NCBI GenBank assembly: GCA_963855995.1
Contig: OY979718.1
Span: forward strand, 24,852,282-24,916,281
DNA from: Muricea muricata
Taxonomy: Eukaryota > Cnidaria > Anthozoa > Malacalcyonacea > Plexauridae
Reading direction: 5' to 3'
DNA length: 64,000 bases
Made by a program: the position numbers and the translations under genes. Position 1 is the stretch's first letter. The number at the start of each line of letters is the position of its first letter. Below are positions 45,430-58,059 of this stretch, one piece after another. The notes below the pieces were generated by a model. The model saw nothing but the letters and a program-made list of their open reading frames with translations. It was not told the DNA's origin and did no database searches.

Positions 45430-48364
45430 GCCAATCAAATTACAGCATTTGCATTAGTATGCTAGTATGATTCTACTAATTTACATTGATAGTTTTAGCG
45501 TGTAGGTGTCGTATACGTAGAGTCAGACTCTAGACTTAGAGTGCAGTAATTAGTGTTCGTAAACAAGAAACAAGGAAGCGAAGCTGAATGCAGTATTAAA
45601 CTTCGGGTTTAATTTCTTGTTCGTGAGCGAGTCCTTGTGTAAAGTACGAACAAAGAGTGCTTTATATAAAGTTTTATTATTTGAATTAGACTAAACATGT
45701 AAAATATGTGCATTTATTTAAAATTATTTGCCTAACAAGACTTAATGCAAAAATACACAGTAGCTATATATAGACAGTATACACGAAAGAAAAACGAGTG
45801 CTCATGCAGGAGAAAGTATTAATAGGTAAAGTGAAGTCAACTATTTCTAAATACGTGCCTGGGGGTAATGGTAACACTGCCAAATTTATACTCAACTGTT
45901 CACCTATTGGTAGTATAATTATACAGTGTGCTGCGTTGCGGGTGTTAGTAAACAGCTAGTATACAGCTAGTAACGGCGTGATCACATGACTGTTAAAATC
46001 TAATTATTCCGCCTGCCGTAGGCGAGGCGGAGTTTTAAATTCGCCCTGTTTCTGTTTTTTTCTTTTTTTTCGGTGTCAGAAGTCGGTGTAGCGCTCATGG
46101 GTGATACCGGTGGGCACAAGCCGCGTGAGCCGACCCCAACACGGCGTTTAAACCCACTTTCCAGCGGAATATGTCAACAAAACACGCATTTTAACATGTA
46201 TGCTAGAACACCTAAACCGCTAGAAGGTTTTACGTGCAAAAATTCTCATGCAAAATGTTTTAAAACGACAAATTCCACCGCAAAACTTTACCGAGGAGCG
46301 ATGTATCGCGATGAGCTTTTGAGGGCATTTTCTGTTGTGTTTCCACTTTTAAGAAATTTTCAAATTTCTACACAAGAATCAAACGCAAATTCTGCTGAAA
46401 TATCTATATACAAAACACAATTTTTAACATGTAATAGTGACCAAAAAGGAAAGGAAGGTTCTTTATCAAAACATTGCTCCAGAAATGTTTTAAAACGGCA
46501 AATTTTGATAGACTCCATCATTCCATGATCAAGGAGTGGGTCTAGGAAATGTGTTCCTAATTCTAATCACGATTTCTTTCCTTGGTTTTCTATACCTATG
46601 TTGAGATGCTGATATTTCGTGCAAAATGATTTATTTGCTAGTAGGATCTCATACATTTATAAAAGGTAAGAGACATTTAACATTCCAATTCCAGAAATAC
46701 ATATGTTAGTCTAAAGTTCCCAACACATTATATCGTGGAGACTTCAGGCAGTGTGCTACAGAATAAGATTTAAATGATGCTATCAGGTTAATATATTGAT
46801 CATTTGATGTATTGTATAGACTTTTAGTAAAATTTTCTTTACTTGCAACTACCCAAAAATAAAACAGCCATATATGTTGGTGGTATTATGACAAAAGAAT
46901 CTTGTTTAATATATGTACTATGAAAGTTTAATGTAAATTAAATTCTAAAAAAATGCAATCTTATACTAGGACTCTGGGCAGAGTGCCTGGCAAATCAGTC
47001 AGACATTGATTTTTGGTTATCTTAATGATTACATAAGATGTGCTAGCAATGTCTTAAAATGCCTTGGAAGGTATCCTAATAATAACTGATTTAAAATGGA
47101 GTTGGTCGGGCAGAACAGAAATAAGTGAATATACCCCACCCCCAATGAACGCTCCAGTTACAGCCTTGTGCCCATTTTCGTTTTGGCAGGCGGAGTGAAC
47201 GCCTTAGCAGGCATCTTGTTTATCATTAATTGCACCTCAACTCCTAGACTCAAAAAATTTGGCGCGACGTGCGAGTAGCGACGTTATGTCAAGAGTTTTG
47301 CAATTTACGAAGCCGCTTGTTGAACAATAGTGGACTTTGGGATGTAGGGCGCACTTATTCATATGATAATTTGCATATTGCTAGGAAATATGTAATATTA
47401 TGATAACGAATACATTTGCCGGTACCCAGACTACTTAGCTACCGCATACTTGAAATCAGATTATATTTTCAAATTGATAATAATTCTAATTTCACAATCA
47501 ACGCAAAATCATTGTAAAAAAATACCTTGAATAGGTAGAACTTTAGATACCTTGTAGAGGTACAAAAACAAAGCAAGAATTACTCACCTTTTTATAGGTG
47601 CAGATATTTTTCTGTTATTGGTCTTGTATCATCACAACATATTTTCGTTACTTCAATAACATACGTTCGCAATACGACTGAATTACAGCGTGTTTACAGA
47701 TAAGGTATTTATTATATGTTACTTACAATTAAAACTATCAAGTTTAAACGTATATATATAACAGTGTATAACAGTGGTAACACCGTGCAGGTTTACAATA
47801 AATTCGAACTAGTCTGATACTTAGGTTGTTTTTAAAATTCTTGACGTGCCAGAGAAGAAACTACGGCGGTATCTTTCGGTTCTATCATTAAAAGTCGTTA
47901 AAGGATCCGAATTCCTAAGAGAGTAATCATGGCTAGCTGCCCTAGCTTCACGAATATCCTCCACCTCAATTTTCTTCATGGTTTTTAAAGACATGTCACG
48001 GGACAAAAAATGATATCGCAGGATATAGAGTTTCATGACACCCTGTTAACACCCTGATAAAATGTCTTAAAATTACACACAGGCTGAACTCGTTAACTTC
48101 AATGTGATGTTAGCCAATCAGAACACTGCTGGGAAAAAATCCTTTTGTTGTAGAATTCTGTTGTTGTGAATGTAGGTTTTATGTGTATACCCTCCTTATT
48201 CATGTTGTAAATATTTTTTCCAGATGGCAAAAAATGTGTATTATGTTCCTATCACAAAATATGTGAAGCACTTGGCATACAGCCGCTTGAGCCGTAGTCA
48301 AAGGTATAGAGAAATATTTCGGGAGACTATGGGAGACTATCCTTTACTAGTTTATTTTATGAGT
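45430..48364. other. Gene-free stretch
   Basis: An open frame at 46073-46528 (151 codons from an ATG) has no recognisable domain and no paralogue here. The words 'aggcggag..gaacgcctta..aggcatcttgttt' at about 47185 recur near 53770, pointing to repeat DNA. Confidence 0.35.
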
Positions 48365-48720
48365 CGGTTTTCTTTGATATTCCGAGGTATTTATCTTTAG
48401 GTTTTATACCTTGAACAAGTAGTTAGATCAAATTTGAGGAAAAATCTCGAAGAATCTCGACTTAAATTGTTTAGAGTTGAAAGACTCTGCTAAAAAACCT
48501 AAAAATCAATTAAGTTAGTTAATTAAACAGTTCAGATCTACTTGCGACCTAGTAAAACATCCTTTGGAATAGTTGATATAATGATTATACCTCGAAAGTC
48601 GGGATTTGTGTCATTAAAGTCCCCGAACGCTGCGCAGGGTCTTTAGTGAGTGACATAAATCCCTCGTTTTCGGTATTTAACTCCAACATAAATCTCGACT
48701 TTCGAGGTATTTAACTATCG
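48365..48720 (+). repeat. Dispersed repeat R2, copy 2
   Basis: Counterpart of 43630-43915 with an extra internal 70-base piece. It contains internal echoes of 'cctcgaaagtcg' and its inverse 'cgactttcgagg', so the right part forms a hairpin. Confidence 0.6.
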
Positions 48721-49625
48721 ACAAGATAAAACATCAACTTTGTCCATGCAAATTCGGGGACATATTTTTACATTTCATGTCAGCTGTTTTTTCTTCATCC
48801 AAACCATTTTGATTACATTAGTACTAGCTAATAACACATTCACGGCTTTATTAATGCTACCAAGATAAAAAAGTGCGTGATGCAGCATTTTACAACGTTG
48901 TAAAATACTGATCATTGCAAACGTTCTGTATTCTGGAGTTGTGAAGTGACCGGGTGTGTATGTTTTCCGCGAAGAGAGAAAGAAGGCCGAATATACACTA
49001 AATACTCTGCTATAAGTGCATCAAAGAAAGACGAATCTCAAGCTAGGGTTACCAATTTCGCACTAGCGGAGTTCAAACTCGTTGCTCACGGTAATTAGGT
49101 AGTAAGGTTTTGGTATGTCATGACGTCATCCTCACTGATCTCAACAATATGGCGGACTATCATGAATGGCTAACACTGATTGGCCAGATTTAAAATTTAT
49201 TGTTGATAGATTAATCACGAATTCAACTGAGGCAAATATCTAAATTCGCTTTTTGTACTACAATATTTTGTATTTTTGCAAAAAGATTTGGCAACTTTCA
49301 CTACCAACGAAGGGTGGTCATTTCTGACCTCAAGAATATGGCGGACTATCAGGAGTAGCAAATAGTTCATTGGCAAACACTTAAGGCATCCAAAAAGGCG
49401 AGAGCTGAGACGAAAACGACTGCCACAAGACTCTTGAAGAGAGATTAATTCTGGAAAAGTACAGAGAAGTGCCAAGAATTGACTATTGCGTGAAACACAA
49501 GGCAAGTTTGTTGATAATGCGTATTTATACTTGTGTTTTTATGCTTTATAAAAGCCGGCGTAGCCGTACTCCTCCAGTCTATTCACTGTTTAATTTCCAG
49601 AGTAAGTTTATGTTTGTGCTTTAAT

Positions 49626-50175
49626 CAGTGTTCAGCAAAGTACTCAAAATTTCTACTGAAGTAAAAGTGAAAAGTAACACCTCAATTTTTACTTAAGTAG
49701 AAGTAAAAGTACTGCCTGAAAACTTTACTTAAGTAAAAGTAAAAACATTGCTTGAAACTGTTACTTAAGTAAAAGTAAAAGTATTGCCCGAAAAATTTAC
49801 TCAAGCAAAAGAAAAGTATTAGAAAAATATAATGAAGTAAAAGTACTACTTCAATAGAATATAAGTTCGCAAACCATTTCATTTGACAAATGTAAATTGT
49901 TAATAGAAAGGTTAAAGCAGTAATAGAACACTCAGATATGAGTCAAGCACATTCCAACCAGTCCGCTCACTGCTAACTCCGCTTTGAGAAATACTTTTTT
50001 ACTTTGCCAAAATATAACAAAAGTAACGAAGTAAAAAAGAAAATATTTACCAAAAATCGTACTTCCTTACAAGTAAAAAGTACTTCATAAAAAATTACTT
50101 CGTTTCAAGTAAATACTGATTTTTTTACTTAAGTAAAGTAACGAAGTAAATTTACTTCGTTACTGGCTAACACTG
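49626..50175. mobile_element. hAT-type MITE with AAGTAAAAGTA words, 550 bp
   Basis: The ends are CAGTGTT and AACACTG. The flanks are GCTTTAAT (49618-49625) and GTTTTAAT (50176-50183), an 8-base duplication with one change. The interior is built of many 'acttaagtaaaagta' units in both orientations. Non-coding. Confidence 0.8.
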
Positions 50176-50431
50176 GTTTTAATGCTTTATAAAGGCCGGC
50201 GTAGCCGTACTCATCCAGTCTATTCACTGTTTAAATTCCAGAGTAAGTTTATGTTTTGTAAATGCAAGACTGTCTTCTTATTATTAATGTCTTCAACAGG
50301 TCGTATCTTATACCAAATTTAAGCTTACATTAGGCGTAATAACATACCGATGACAAATGTTGTGCCATTGAAAAAAATTGTTAATAAAACAAGGATTAAA
50401 AACTGATATTTTTTCATTTTGAAAAAATATA

Positions 50432-50671
50432 CACAACAAAAAATGAACAACCTGTTCTGGCCTGATGAAAACAGCAATGAACAATGTTTTGCTGCCCACA
50501 TTGTTCAATGTTGTCAACAACATTGTTCAGTATTGTTGAGCCTGAATTAGCCTGCAATCAGGTGTAACAATGTTGAGCAATATTGTTGACAACATTGAAC
50601 AATGTGGGCAGCAAAACATTGTTCATTGCTGTTTTCATCAGGCCAGAACAGGTTATTCATTTTTTGCTGTG
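50432..50671. mobile_element. Foldback MITE with TA target duplication, 240 bp
   Basis: Arms of about 105 bases are inverted with few changes: CACAACAAAAAATGAA outward, 'gcccacattgttcaatgttg' inward. TA flanks both ends. The first copy of repeat H, at about 21405-21415, shows the site without the insertion. This suggests a Tc1/mariner-type element. Confidence 0.85.
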
Positions 50672-50970
50672 TACAGAAAGAATAACAATTGCGGTGTTGC
50701 TATGACAACAACCTATACAAGTACTTCATGTAATTCCGAAAATATAGTTGCATGCTCTTAGTTAGTGGCGAGAATATTACTGATTTTATAGTCACGCGAC
50801 CATCTCCATTGTAACAAGATATTGCAATTTGTTAACGTCAGTAGGCTTTTATGGCACTGTACCAAATTTCAAGGAGATTTTTCATAAGAAAAATGAGCTT
50901 AAATCTGGACTAACGTGCGCTATGGTAACAAGGTTGCTTTTTATATTTCAGCACACATACGTTTAAAGAG

Positions 50971-52561
50971 ATGTCAATTACCGAACAAATAATTTCACGT
51001 TATAAACAATACTTTGATGACAGATCAGCACTACCAAATGCAGCCTCCATCTCTGCCACGGAACATGTTCTTTCCGCGGCACCTCCAACGGGCGTGAAAA
51101 ACATAGCCATTGTTGGAGCGGGAATGTCAGGCCTGTATTCTGCTCTCCTGTTGAAGGAAAACCAACCTGACGTCCAAATGAAAATTTTTGAAGCAACAGA
51201 TCGTGTTGGCGGACGTGTCTATACACATTGGTTTGAAGAGGGCAAGAAGAATCAGTATTTCGAAGCTGGTGCGATGCGCCTGCCCAAAACCCGTTGGCAA
51301 GAACACGTGTTTGATCTGATAGACTTCCTTAACGCCAGCTTGCCAAAAAGTCTTTCAATTCAACTTATACCGTACATGTATTCCTGTCCGTCTGGAAACA
51401 GGGTGTACGTGAACGGTAAAAAGCAAAAGAATGGTGATATTATGACCGTAAATTACGCAAATGATCATCTTGATGAGTTGGGCTTTCCGGCAAACGCCGG
51501 TGTCACCGAAGAGGCGGGAAAGCTTTTGCAAGATGCAATGAATAGTGTTGCACAAGAGTTGTTGAAGGACATTGAAAAGGCGTTGGAAAAGTACGATTGT
51601 ATGACGTTGAACTATTATCTATCGCAAGAATGCAAGTGGAGTCAAGAGAAAATCAATTACGTCGAAGTGATGTCTTCACAGACGAACGAATTTCACCTTG
51701 GACTGGTTGATCAAGTCATCTTAAATTCTGATTTTACGGGTCAAGTCGTAAAGGAGTGGAAAACCATCGACCAAGGAATGAGTCGACTTCCAAACGCAAT
51801 GGCAAAACTTATTGGCGAGAAAAACATCGTATTGAATGCTCCCATTGCATCGCTGGAAAATCTTGACGACGGCCGTGTCGAAATTGGGTATGCTCTTTCA
51901 GGTGAGCAAATGAAAAAAGAATCATTTGACGCAGTGATTCTGGCGCTGCCGCCGAGTTCCGTCCGTATGATTCCGAATAGGCCAACTTGGTCGGTGGAAG
52001 TGGAGCATGGTCTACGAGCCATAAATTTCCAGCCTCTTTACAAGATAGGTTTGCGCTTCAAATCTCGGTTTTGGGAAGAAGATCGTTTAAGAGCGTCTAA
52101 AGGAGGGCAATCAATAACGGATCTTCCTTGTCGATGGGTTGTCTATCCATCATACGGTATTGGCGATAAAGATTCAGGGGTGTTACTTTTCTACAGCTGG
52201 ATGACCGATTCCAATCACTGGCTTCCGAAGTCAAAACTGGAGAAGGTTAATATGGCACTGAGCTCCAGAAGTAGATATCAGTGATTTGTATGCGGGAGGA
52301 AAAGAAGGCGATGAAAACTACCTGAAGGAAGCGTTTCCAGTAGAGTGGGCAGTCCAGTGGCCTTTTGGAGACGCTACGTTTTATCCCACCCAGTTCCGAT
52401 AGCTGTATCCTGTTATGAAGCAGCCTCAAAAGCAAATTTTCTTCGCAGGGGAACATCTTAGCCTGTACCACACCTGGATTTTCGGAGCTCTTGATTCGGC
52501 TAGATACGCAGTTGGCCAACTCCTCGGTAAAGAAGTGGAATATCTTAAACCGAAATTCTAA
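50971..52561 (+). pseudogene. L-amino-acid oxidase-like flavin amine oxidase, disrupted
   Basis: The frame reads 437 codons, then continues one frame over to a matching C-terminus ending at 52561, about 529 residues in all. An FAD-binding GAGMSG lies at 49-54, 'VGGRVYTHW' at 79-87 and 'EAGAMRLP', the amine-oxidase arginine motif, at 98-105. After the shift, 'GEHLSLYHTWIFGALDS' is the FAD-binding C-terminal motif of L-amino-acid oxidases. Such enzymes deaminate L-amino acids and release hydrogen peroxide and ammonia, often as defence proteins. Two lesions are visible: one net extra base between about 52250 and 52270, and an in-frame TAG at 52400-52402 where neighbours suggest a Gln codon. No signal peptide is seen. 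There are no introns in the coding part, although an acceptor-like TTTATATTTCAG lies just upstream. It is a recent pseudogene, or sound if the lesions are sequencing errors. Confidence 0.8.
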
Positions 52562-52904
52562 ACATGTAACGCTTAAGCTTGTAATGACAGCTTTTATTTG
52601 TAATGACATCTTTCGTAATGTAATGACAGCTTTTGTCACAAGGCAAAATTGCCGACGATTATTTTAGGGCACATATTTTGGCGATTTATCATAGATCATT
52701 ATATACTCCATCTTGTAGTGTAAAAACGTTCCATAGATGTAGTTATGAAATTGGTCAGAATTTCTAGCCAGGGTTTGCAAAAGCCAGGAGTTGCAGGGAA
52801 AAATTAAAGTACTTTCTAACCTACTTTCGAAAACATTAATATAATTGCTTATTTGTACTTTTTTCATATAGACTCGATAATGATGTACACAATTCTGTTC
52901 AGGC

Positions 52905-52910
52905 AATAAA
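52905..52910 (+). terminator. Possible polyadenylation signal of the oxidase
   Basis: AATAAA about 345 bases after the end of the oxidase reading frame. It is the first such signal downstream. Confidence 0.35.
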
Positions 52911-55008
52911 TGGCATCGATTATTAAATGGTATAGACAAAATATACACATGTTTAATCGGATATAAACCTTCCCCTAAATGCTACATATAACACCGAACT
53001 TGATTTACAGCAGTAGTATGATAAACGAATTTAATCGCAAACCAAACGAAGCACAGAATGGCCCAAAAATACGTAAAAAGACACGACTGTAGAAATATTA
53101 TGAAACAGTCTCAAACCGAGCGTTTGGGGTTGATTGTTTTTTACTTATTCAAAGTTTAAAAAAATAAGGCATACAACTTCAGGAATTTTTAAAAATATAT
53201 GCAAATAGGAAACGAGACCTCGTAAATAAGATTGCTACGCCTAAGAACGTTAATGGTGATCATTAATATATTCGAATATAATGTGTTATTTGTAATCAGA
53301 GGTCAATCAACTGAATTTTCTCTTGTTTGCATTTACCAGTATTATTTGTTGTTGCCTATCCATTTTTGGTTTAGAATATTTAAATATAAAATTAAATAAT
53401 TAGAGTTTTGTGGTTTTGTGATGTTTAGACGCAAAACTTTGGCTTCCAACCACTTGAATGAATGAATGAATGAATGAAAACTTTTATTTAAAATCCAGGG
53501 TGGCTCTGTCATTAGCAAAAAGCAACTGTTATCAATAGAACTTGAATGTGTTGATGATTTTTTTATTTAAGCACTATTTTAACTATATTTTTATACACAG
53601 ACCCTAAGATACCTGATAAGTACAGTTATACTATCAGTTGTACACATTGTGCGAACCTATTTTATTTCTATCTACGTCACCTATGCAAACTCATATTCTA
53701 CTGAAACTTGTTTACAAAATAAACCTTTTGACTTGCACATAAGAGGCGTAGTCACGTCTCCAGGCAGACGGAGAGAACGCCTTAGTAGGTCTCTTGTTTT
53801 AACAATCAAGACGAAGCGTATATACTATATTAACGCGATTAAATACGCAATTACTCTCAAATGTGCCGCATATAAGTCCCACATTACCCACATGTGCCCT
53901 GGCGAAGGGCAAATTAATGTCGCAATTGCTGCATGTTACTACTCTATACAAAATCCTCAACATTTGGGAGATCGCCTTCGCTTCCAACAGAAATATTGAT
54001 GAAACAAGGTTGAAAAAGGACCGAGAATGTCAAACAGCGGTTTTAAGTTTCGATGGATCAAATTCAGGAAAAATTTTATGATTGCTTGGCAAGACTATGT
54101 GCTCGATTATCGTCCATTATTTCGCCCATCTCGTCCACTATTTTGTTGCTTCTCGAAATTTCATACCAGATATCACGCCTGTCTGGCCCACACAGCCCGT
54201 CAACAGCCCTCCCTACAACGAAACACCTGCATATGAGGTGGACACTTTTGTCCAACAGATTTTACAGATTTCACTGCGTTTTTTAGCTGTTGAGATGGAT
54301 TCATTTTTCACTAAAATAATTACAGTAGCAGGACAGATGTCGGGAAGGAGAAAACCAATTTGAGATTACGGGATGGATGAGACATGCTGAACAAGCTTCG
54401 ATTGAGCAGCATGTGTTAAAAATACGCTAACTTTTAGTGGGATTGTAATATTTGTGAACGCTTTACTTTAACTCACTTAATTCGCATGTATAAAAAACCA
54501 CATACACAACCCTAAATAACATAATTAATAGATTACGGTTATGATTAACTGCCACTGTGTCATTAGACACGCATCTATAATCGGCCTTGAACTTTTACGT
54601 ACATAGAAAAATTGAAGGGATCATATAATATATCATATACATAATATTCTTTATAACATTATTTACAGTGCATGCACGCAATATGTCAACAATATATTAA
54701 GTGTTTTGGCTGTCCTTATCCTCTCTTTGTTGATAGAGTCCTAAGTGCCTAAGTCTTCAAAGGTTTTGTATCTACAAATTTCGAGATTTCGAGGTTTTTG
54801 TATTTCTTTTCTTTTATAGGCCTATATACGTGCTTACTGTAATATTTCTAATATTTCTACAGAGATGTTTGTTGTTTTGTGTCTGCAAAGAGCTATAAAA
54901 ATGTGTCAACTACAAAAAATTCGAACATGCAGATGATTCGAACATGCAGACAACTATAAAAACTCTTAAATTGTTATTAATAATAGCTTATTTTGTCTTC
55001 TATATACA
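52911..55008. other. Gene-free stretch with microsatellite
   Basis: A (TGAA)n run of six units is at 53455-53478. Overlapping open frames at 54027-54363 lie in three frames with no intact product. A piece such as 'ITPVWPTQPVNSPPYNE' might be a relic of some protein, but I cannot name it. Confidence 0.4.
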
Positions 55009-55177
55009 TGGGAGCTTTCCATTTGCACTGCCAGAACGGTTAGATCTGTAAAATTTTAATCTGGAAAACAAACAATATTTCTTTAGCTGGAAAATTTCGA
55101 AAGGATCCACAGCTGGTCCATTTTAGACAGATTTTTACCGATCTAACCGTTTTGGCCGTGCAAGTGGAAAGCGCCCA
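55009..55177. mobile_element. Short MITE, 169 bp
   Basis: Inverted ends read TGGGAGCTTTCCATTTGCAC and TGGGCGCTTTCCACTTGCAC, continuing with 'ggttagatc.gtaaaa'. The arms are about 45 bases. No clear target duplication. Non-coding. Confidence 0.7.
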
Positions 55178-57967
55178 CGGAAAATCAAATAAACTACAGC
55201 AATTCTCATAGTTTTTATAATTCTCACACCCACCTGAGTGTCTGATTTTTTGTAGTCGACAAATTTTTAATGGAAAGCATTCTATAAATATCCGTGTGGT
55301 TTAAGCTAGTGCAGATATTTCAACCAGGTATAAAACAACACTTGTCAAATATTTTGAGTTCCTCCGTTGAAGTTATAGAGCTGGGCGATATATTCTAAAA
55401 TTCTATCATAATAATCACCAGACAGCCAAAAGCATTGCATTGGATCAACTTGACTGGACCTGGAAGACACAAATCTCTTTAAACTTTATACGTTATGCAT
55501 AATGTTACCTAACAATTAGTATAGTACCTAATTTAGAAAGTATACATGTATCTACATGTAGTTTACTGTATAGGAAGTAAAAATATGATGGCAGGGACCA
55601 GTTGGATGGCAAAATTGGTCTAAAATAAGCTTTAAAATGCATTCCTAAGAGCAAACAGTCGAATGGAAAACGCGAAGAAAATATGGTCAACACTTTGAGA
55701 AAAAGAACGCTCATGCCACGAATGAAAGTGTATAGAATTAAAATAAAACGGAGTAAATCAGCCTAGTACAGACAAAGTAAAACAAGAATATAATTTGGAC
55801 ATATCGCAGCAAAACATCATTGTTTTTATCCTTTGTTGTTATGCTTTTTATGGATAGTTATAGAGCTTATATATCAATATTATACACACAGAATTCAAAT
55901 GGTCCGGCCCTAAATGCTAATTTTGTAAAACATCACCATCAAAATTATAATTGTGTTAGCAGCTATACGCACACCGAGAAGAGAGTTGAGAACAAAACGA
56001 GTATTATCGACGAATTCCGAGGTGTTTGAATGACCGAAACAACGGAGTAAAAGGTAAATTAAAACGTGGCATTCCATGCTAATTACGACCGGGATATCTA
56101 AATCTCCTTCACGTTTATGTTCCTATTTGTTTAAACTCGATGAAATATTGATGAGTTTCAGGAATATGTTATACACATTGGCATATTTAGAGCCAATTTA
56201 TAATACGGCAAACATAGTTCAAAGTTCTTGGGTATTATCCAGTTACGCGGTATTTAACGTCGTGCTCAAGTGTCATTCATGTAACCCAGGGCATGAGTGA
56301 TCACGCTCTGCGCACGATGCAAGCATGCGTACATCATATTAAGTTACCTGACAATTAGTAAAAATGTCATATTGCTTTCTGTTGACACTCGATTAACCAT
56401 TGCAAATGGTCTAGTAAGACATTAGCTGGCGATGGACGCGTGTTAAGTATATCTTTGTCCTAAGCTTGACAGAGATAGGAAGCACGAGAGCTGCCTAAAC
56501 ACTTTCCTACCCACCCATCTCGTCAGAAGAAAGAGAACACATTCCACCAAACTCCAGTATCCACATCATATAAGTTCTACACACTGTCCAAGGGGATTGT
56601 AACCCCTTGGACAGGTTGATGTTAGGGGGGATCGTAACCCAGCTAACATGCATTGCCTGATGGGGATTGTAACCCCAAATACCTTTATTCCCCTAGCGAG
56701 CACGTAGACACGCTGCTAGGTTATATAATTTTCTATATGGACATGAACAAAGATGATAAAACCAGGTAGAAAGGACATTAGAAAAAGACGTTGTAATACA
56801 GTAGTTTACTATAAGAAATTAAGGAATTCGTAACTTGTATTGGTAATTGGCTATTATAGCAATAATAAAGACATGGTCATGGGGTTGCAGTGCTCCTGAT
56901 AACCACTTTTGACCATAGACTCACATTATTTATTGTAAATATAATCCATGCTAGGGACCGTCCAAGGGGATTGTAATCCCTTGGACAGGTTAATGTTAGA
57001 GGAGGGGGGGGGGGATTGTAACCCTTTTAACATTGCTTGATGAGGTTTTAACTCCAAAGGCCTTCAGTCTCCCGGCAGGCATATATACACCCCGCAAAGT
57101 TATATAATTTTGCATGTTTGCGAGTCTATGATATCACGAATAATGCTATGTAATAGTTTATATCTATATTTATAAACTATGAACTATATATCTATATTTA
57201 TTTCTCCCACACAAAACATTTGTCTTGTTTTTCTTTTTTCACTCCTTGGTGGTCAAAAGCTTTGATACATTAAATATTAAGACACTTTAAAAATGATAAA
57301 TAAATGACATTACGTTATGATCACATCATCGATTACATCGTCTCGACACGAAATTGCGCGGAATCTCCGGTGCTGCATGGCCATATTGTTTGTTCAAATG
57401 AGTTGCTATTTTCCTGATTTAGTTGGCTAGCTTACGTTTTTAGTTGAACTTCACAAAAGTACAAGGCTTACGAAATTTTAGCATTTGATTTCACATGTGA
57501 AATTGACTTACAAATCACTATTCACCAATTCTACATATAAAATTTCTAAATTTCACATTTGAAGTGATAATTTTAACATGCGCATGTCAAACTACATGTG
57601 AATTTTCGGTACGGGAAGAATAAATTACAATAATGTTTTCTGGTTTTTTTCACGAAAATGTTGCCGAAATTCAAAGTACAGTGAGAATATTGGGAGGGGG
57701 ATTGTGGATGATTTAGAGAATGGAGCTTCAAAACTCAATCGACAATTAAGTTTTTCTAAGTAATATTCCTGTATGTATATTAATTATTCCTGTATGCAAG
57801 CCTTAATTATGTCGCACAGGCCCGTTCTAAAATGTTACATGATTGAAGGGATTCGTGAGAACAGCGTGTGGCAAGAACGTATGGAGGATTGACGATATAA
57901 GGTTGGAGTGGAAAAACGTTTTGAGCCGTTTTGTTAAAAAAAAGATTTGGCATAAATATGCATGTGG
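55178..57967. other. Gene-free stretch with a direct repeat pair
   Basis: A unit near 56578-56700 recurs near 56955-57115. Both have the hairpin GTCCAAGGGGATTGTAA followed by CCCCTTGGAC or a close variant, 'caggttgatgttag', and a run of G. They lie about 380 bases apart. Short open frames (55820-56029, 56076-56300) have no support. Confidence 0.45.
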
Positions 57968-58046
57968 GAATAGCACTTATGCGGGTTTTTTACTTCCGGT
58001 ATAATCTAAACATGAAATCGAGGCTTGGTGGTGGCGGCGCGAAATT
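57968..58046 (+). repeat. Left terminal inverted repeat
   Basis: 79 bases, identical to the inverse of 62227-62305. It holds an ATG at 58012 in frame with the nuclease gene. Each end lies just upstream of one gene, so it may act as promoter or leader for both. Confidence 0.95.
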
Positions 58047-58059
58047 TAAAAATGAAAAC

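Larger units (their letters stand above)
49045..50772 (+). repeat. Repeat H, copy 2
   Basis: It matches 10645-11251 plus 21228-21509. It carries two MITE insertions of its own (49626-50175 and 50432-50671). A 75-base piece ('ctttataaaggccggcgtagc' to 'gtaagtttatg') is present twice, on either side of the first MITE. This copy lacks N2 and so gives its empty target site. Confidence 0.75.

Noticed and set aside
46073..46528. 151-codon open frame starting with ATG
   Set aside because: No domain, no signal peptide, no second copy, and it sits among repeat words. Chance cannot be excluded.
54027..54363. Three overlapping open frames that might be a broken gene
   Set aside because: No family is recognised, and the frames cannot be joined with confidence.
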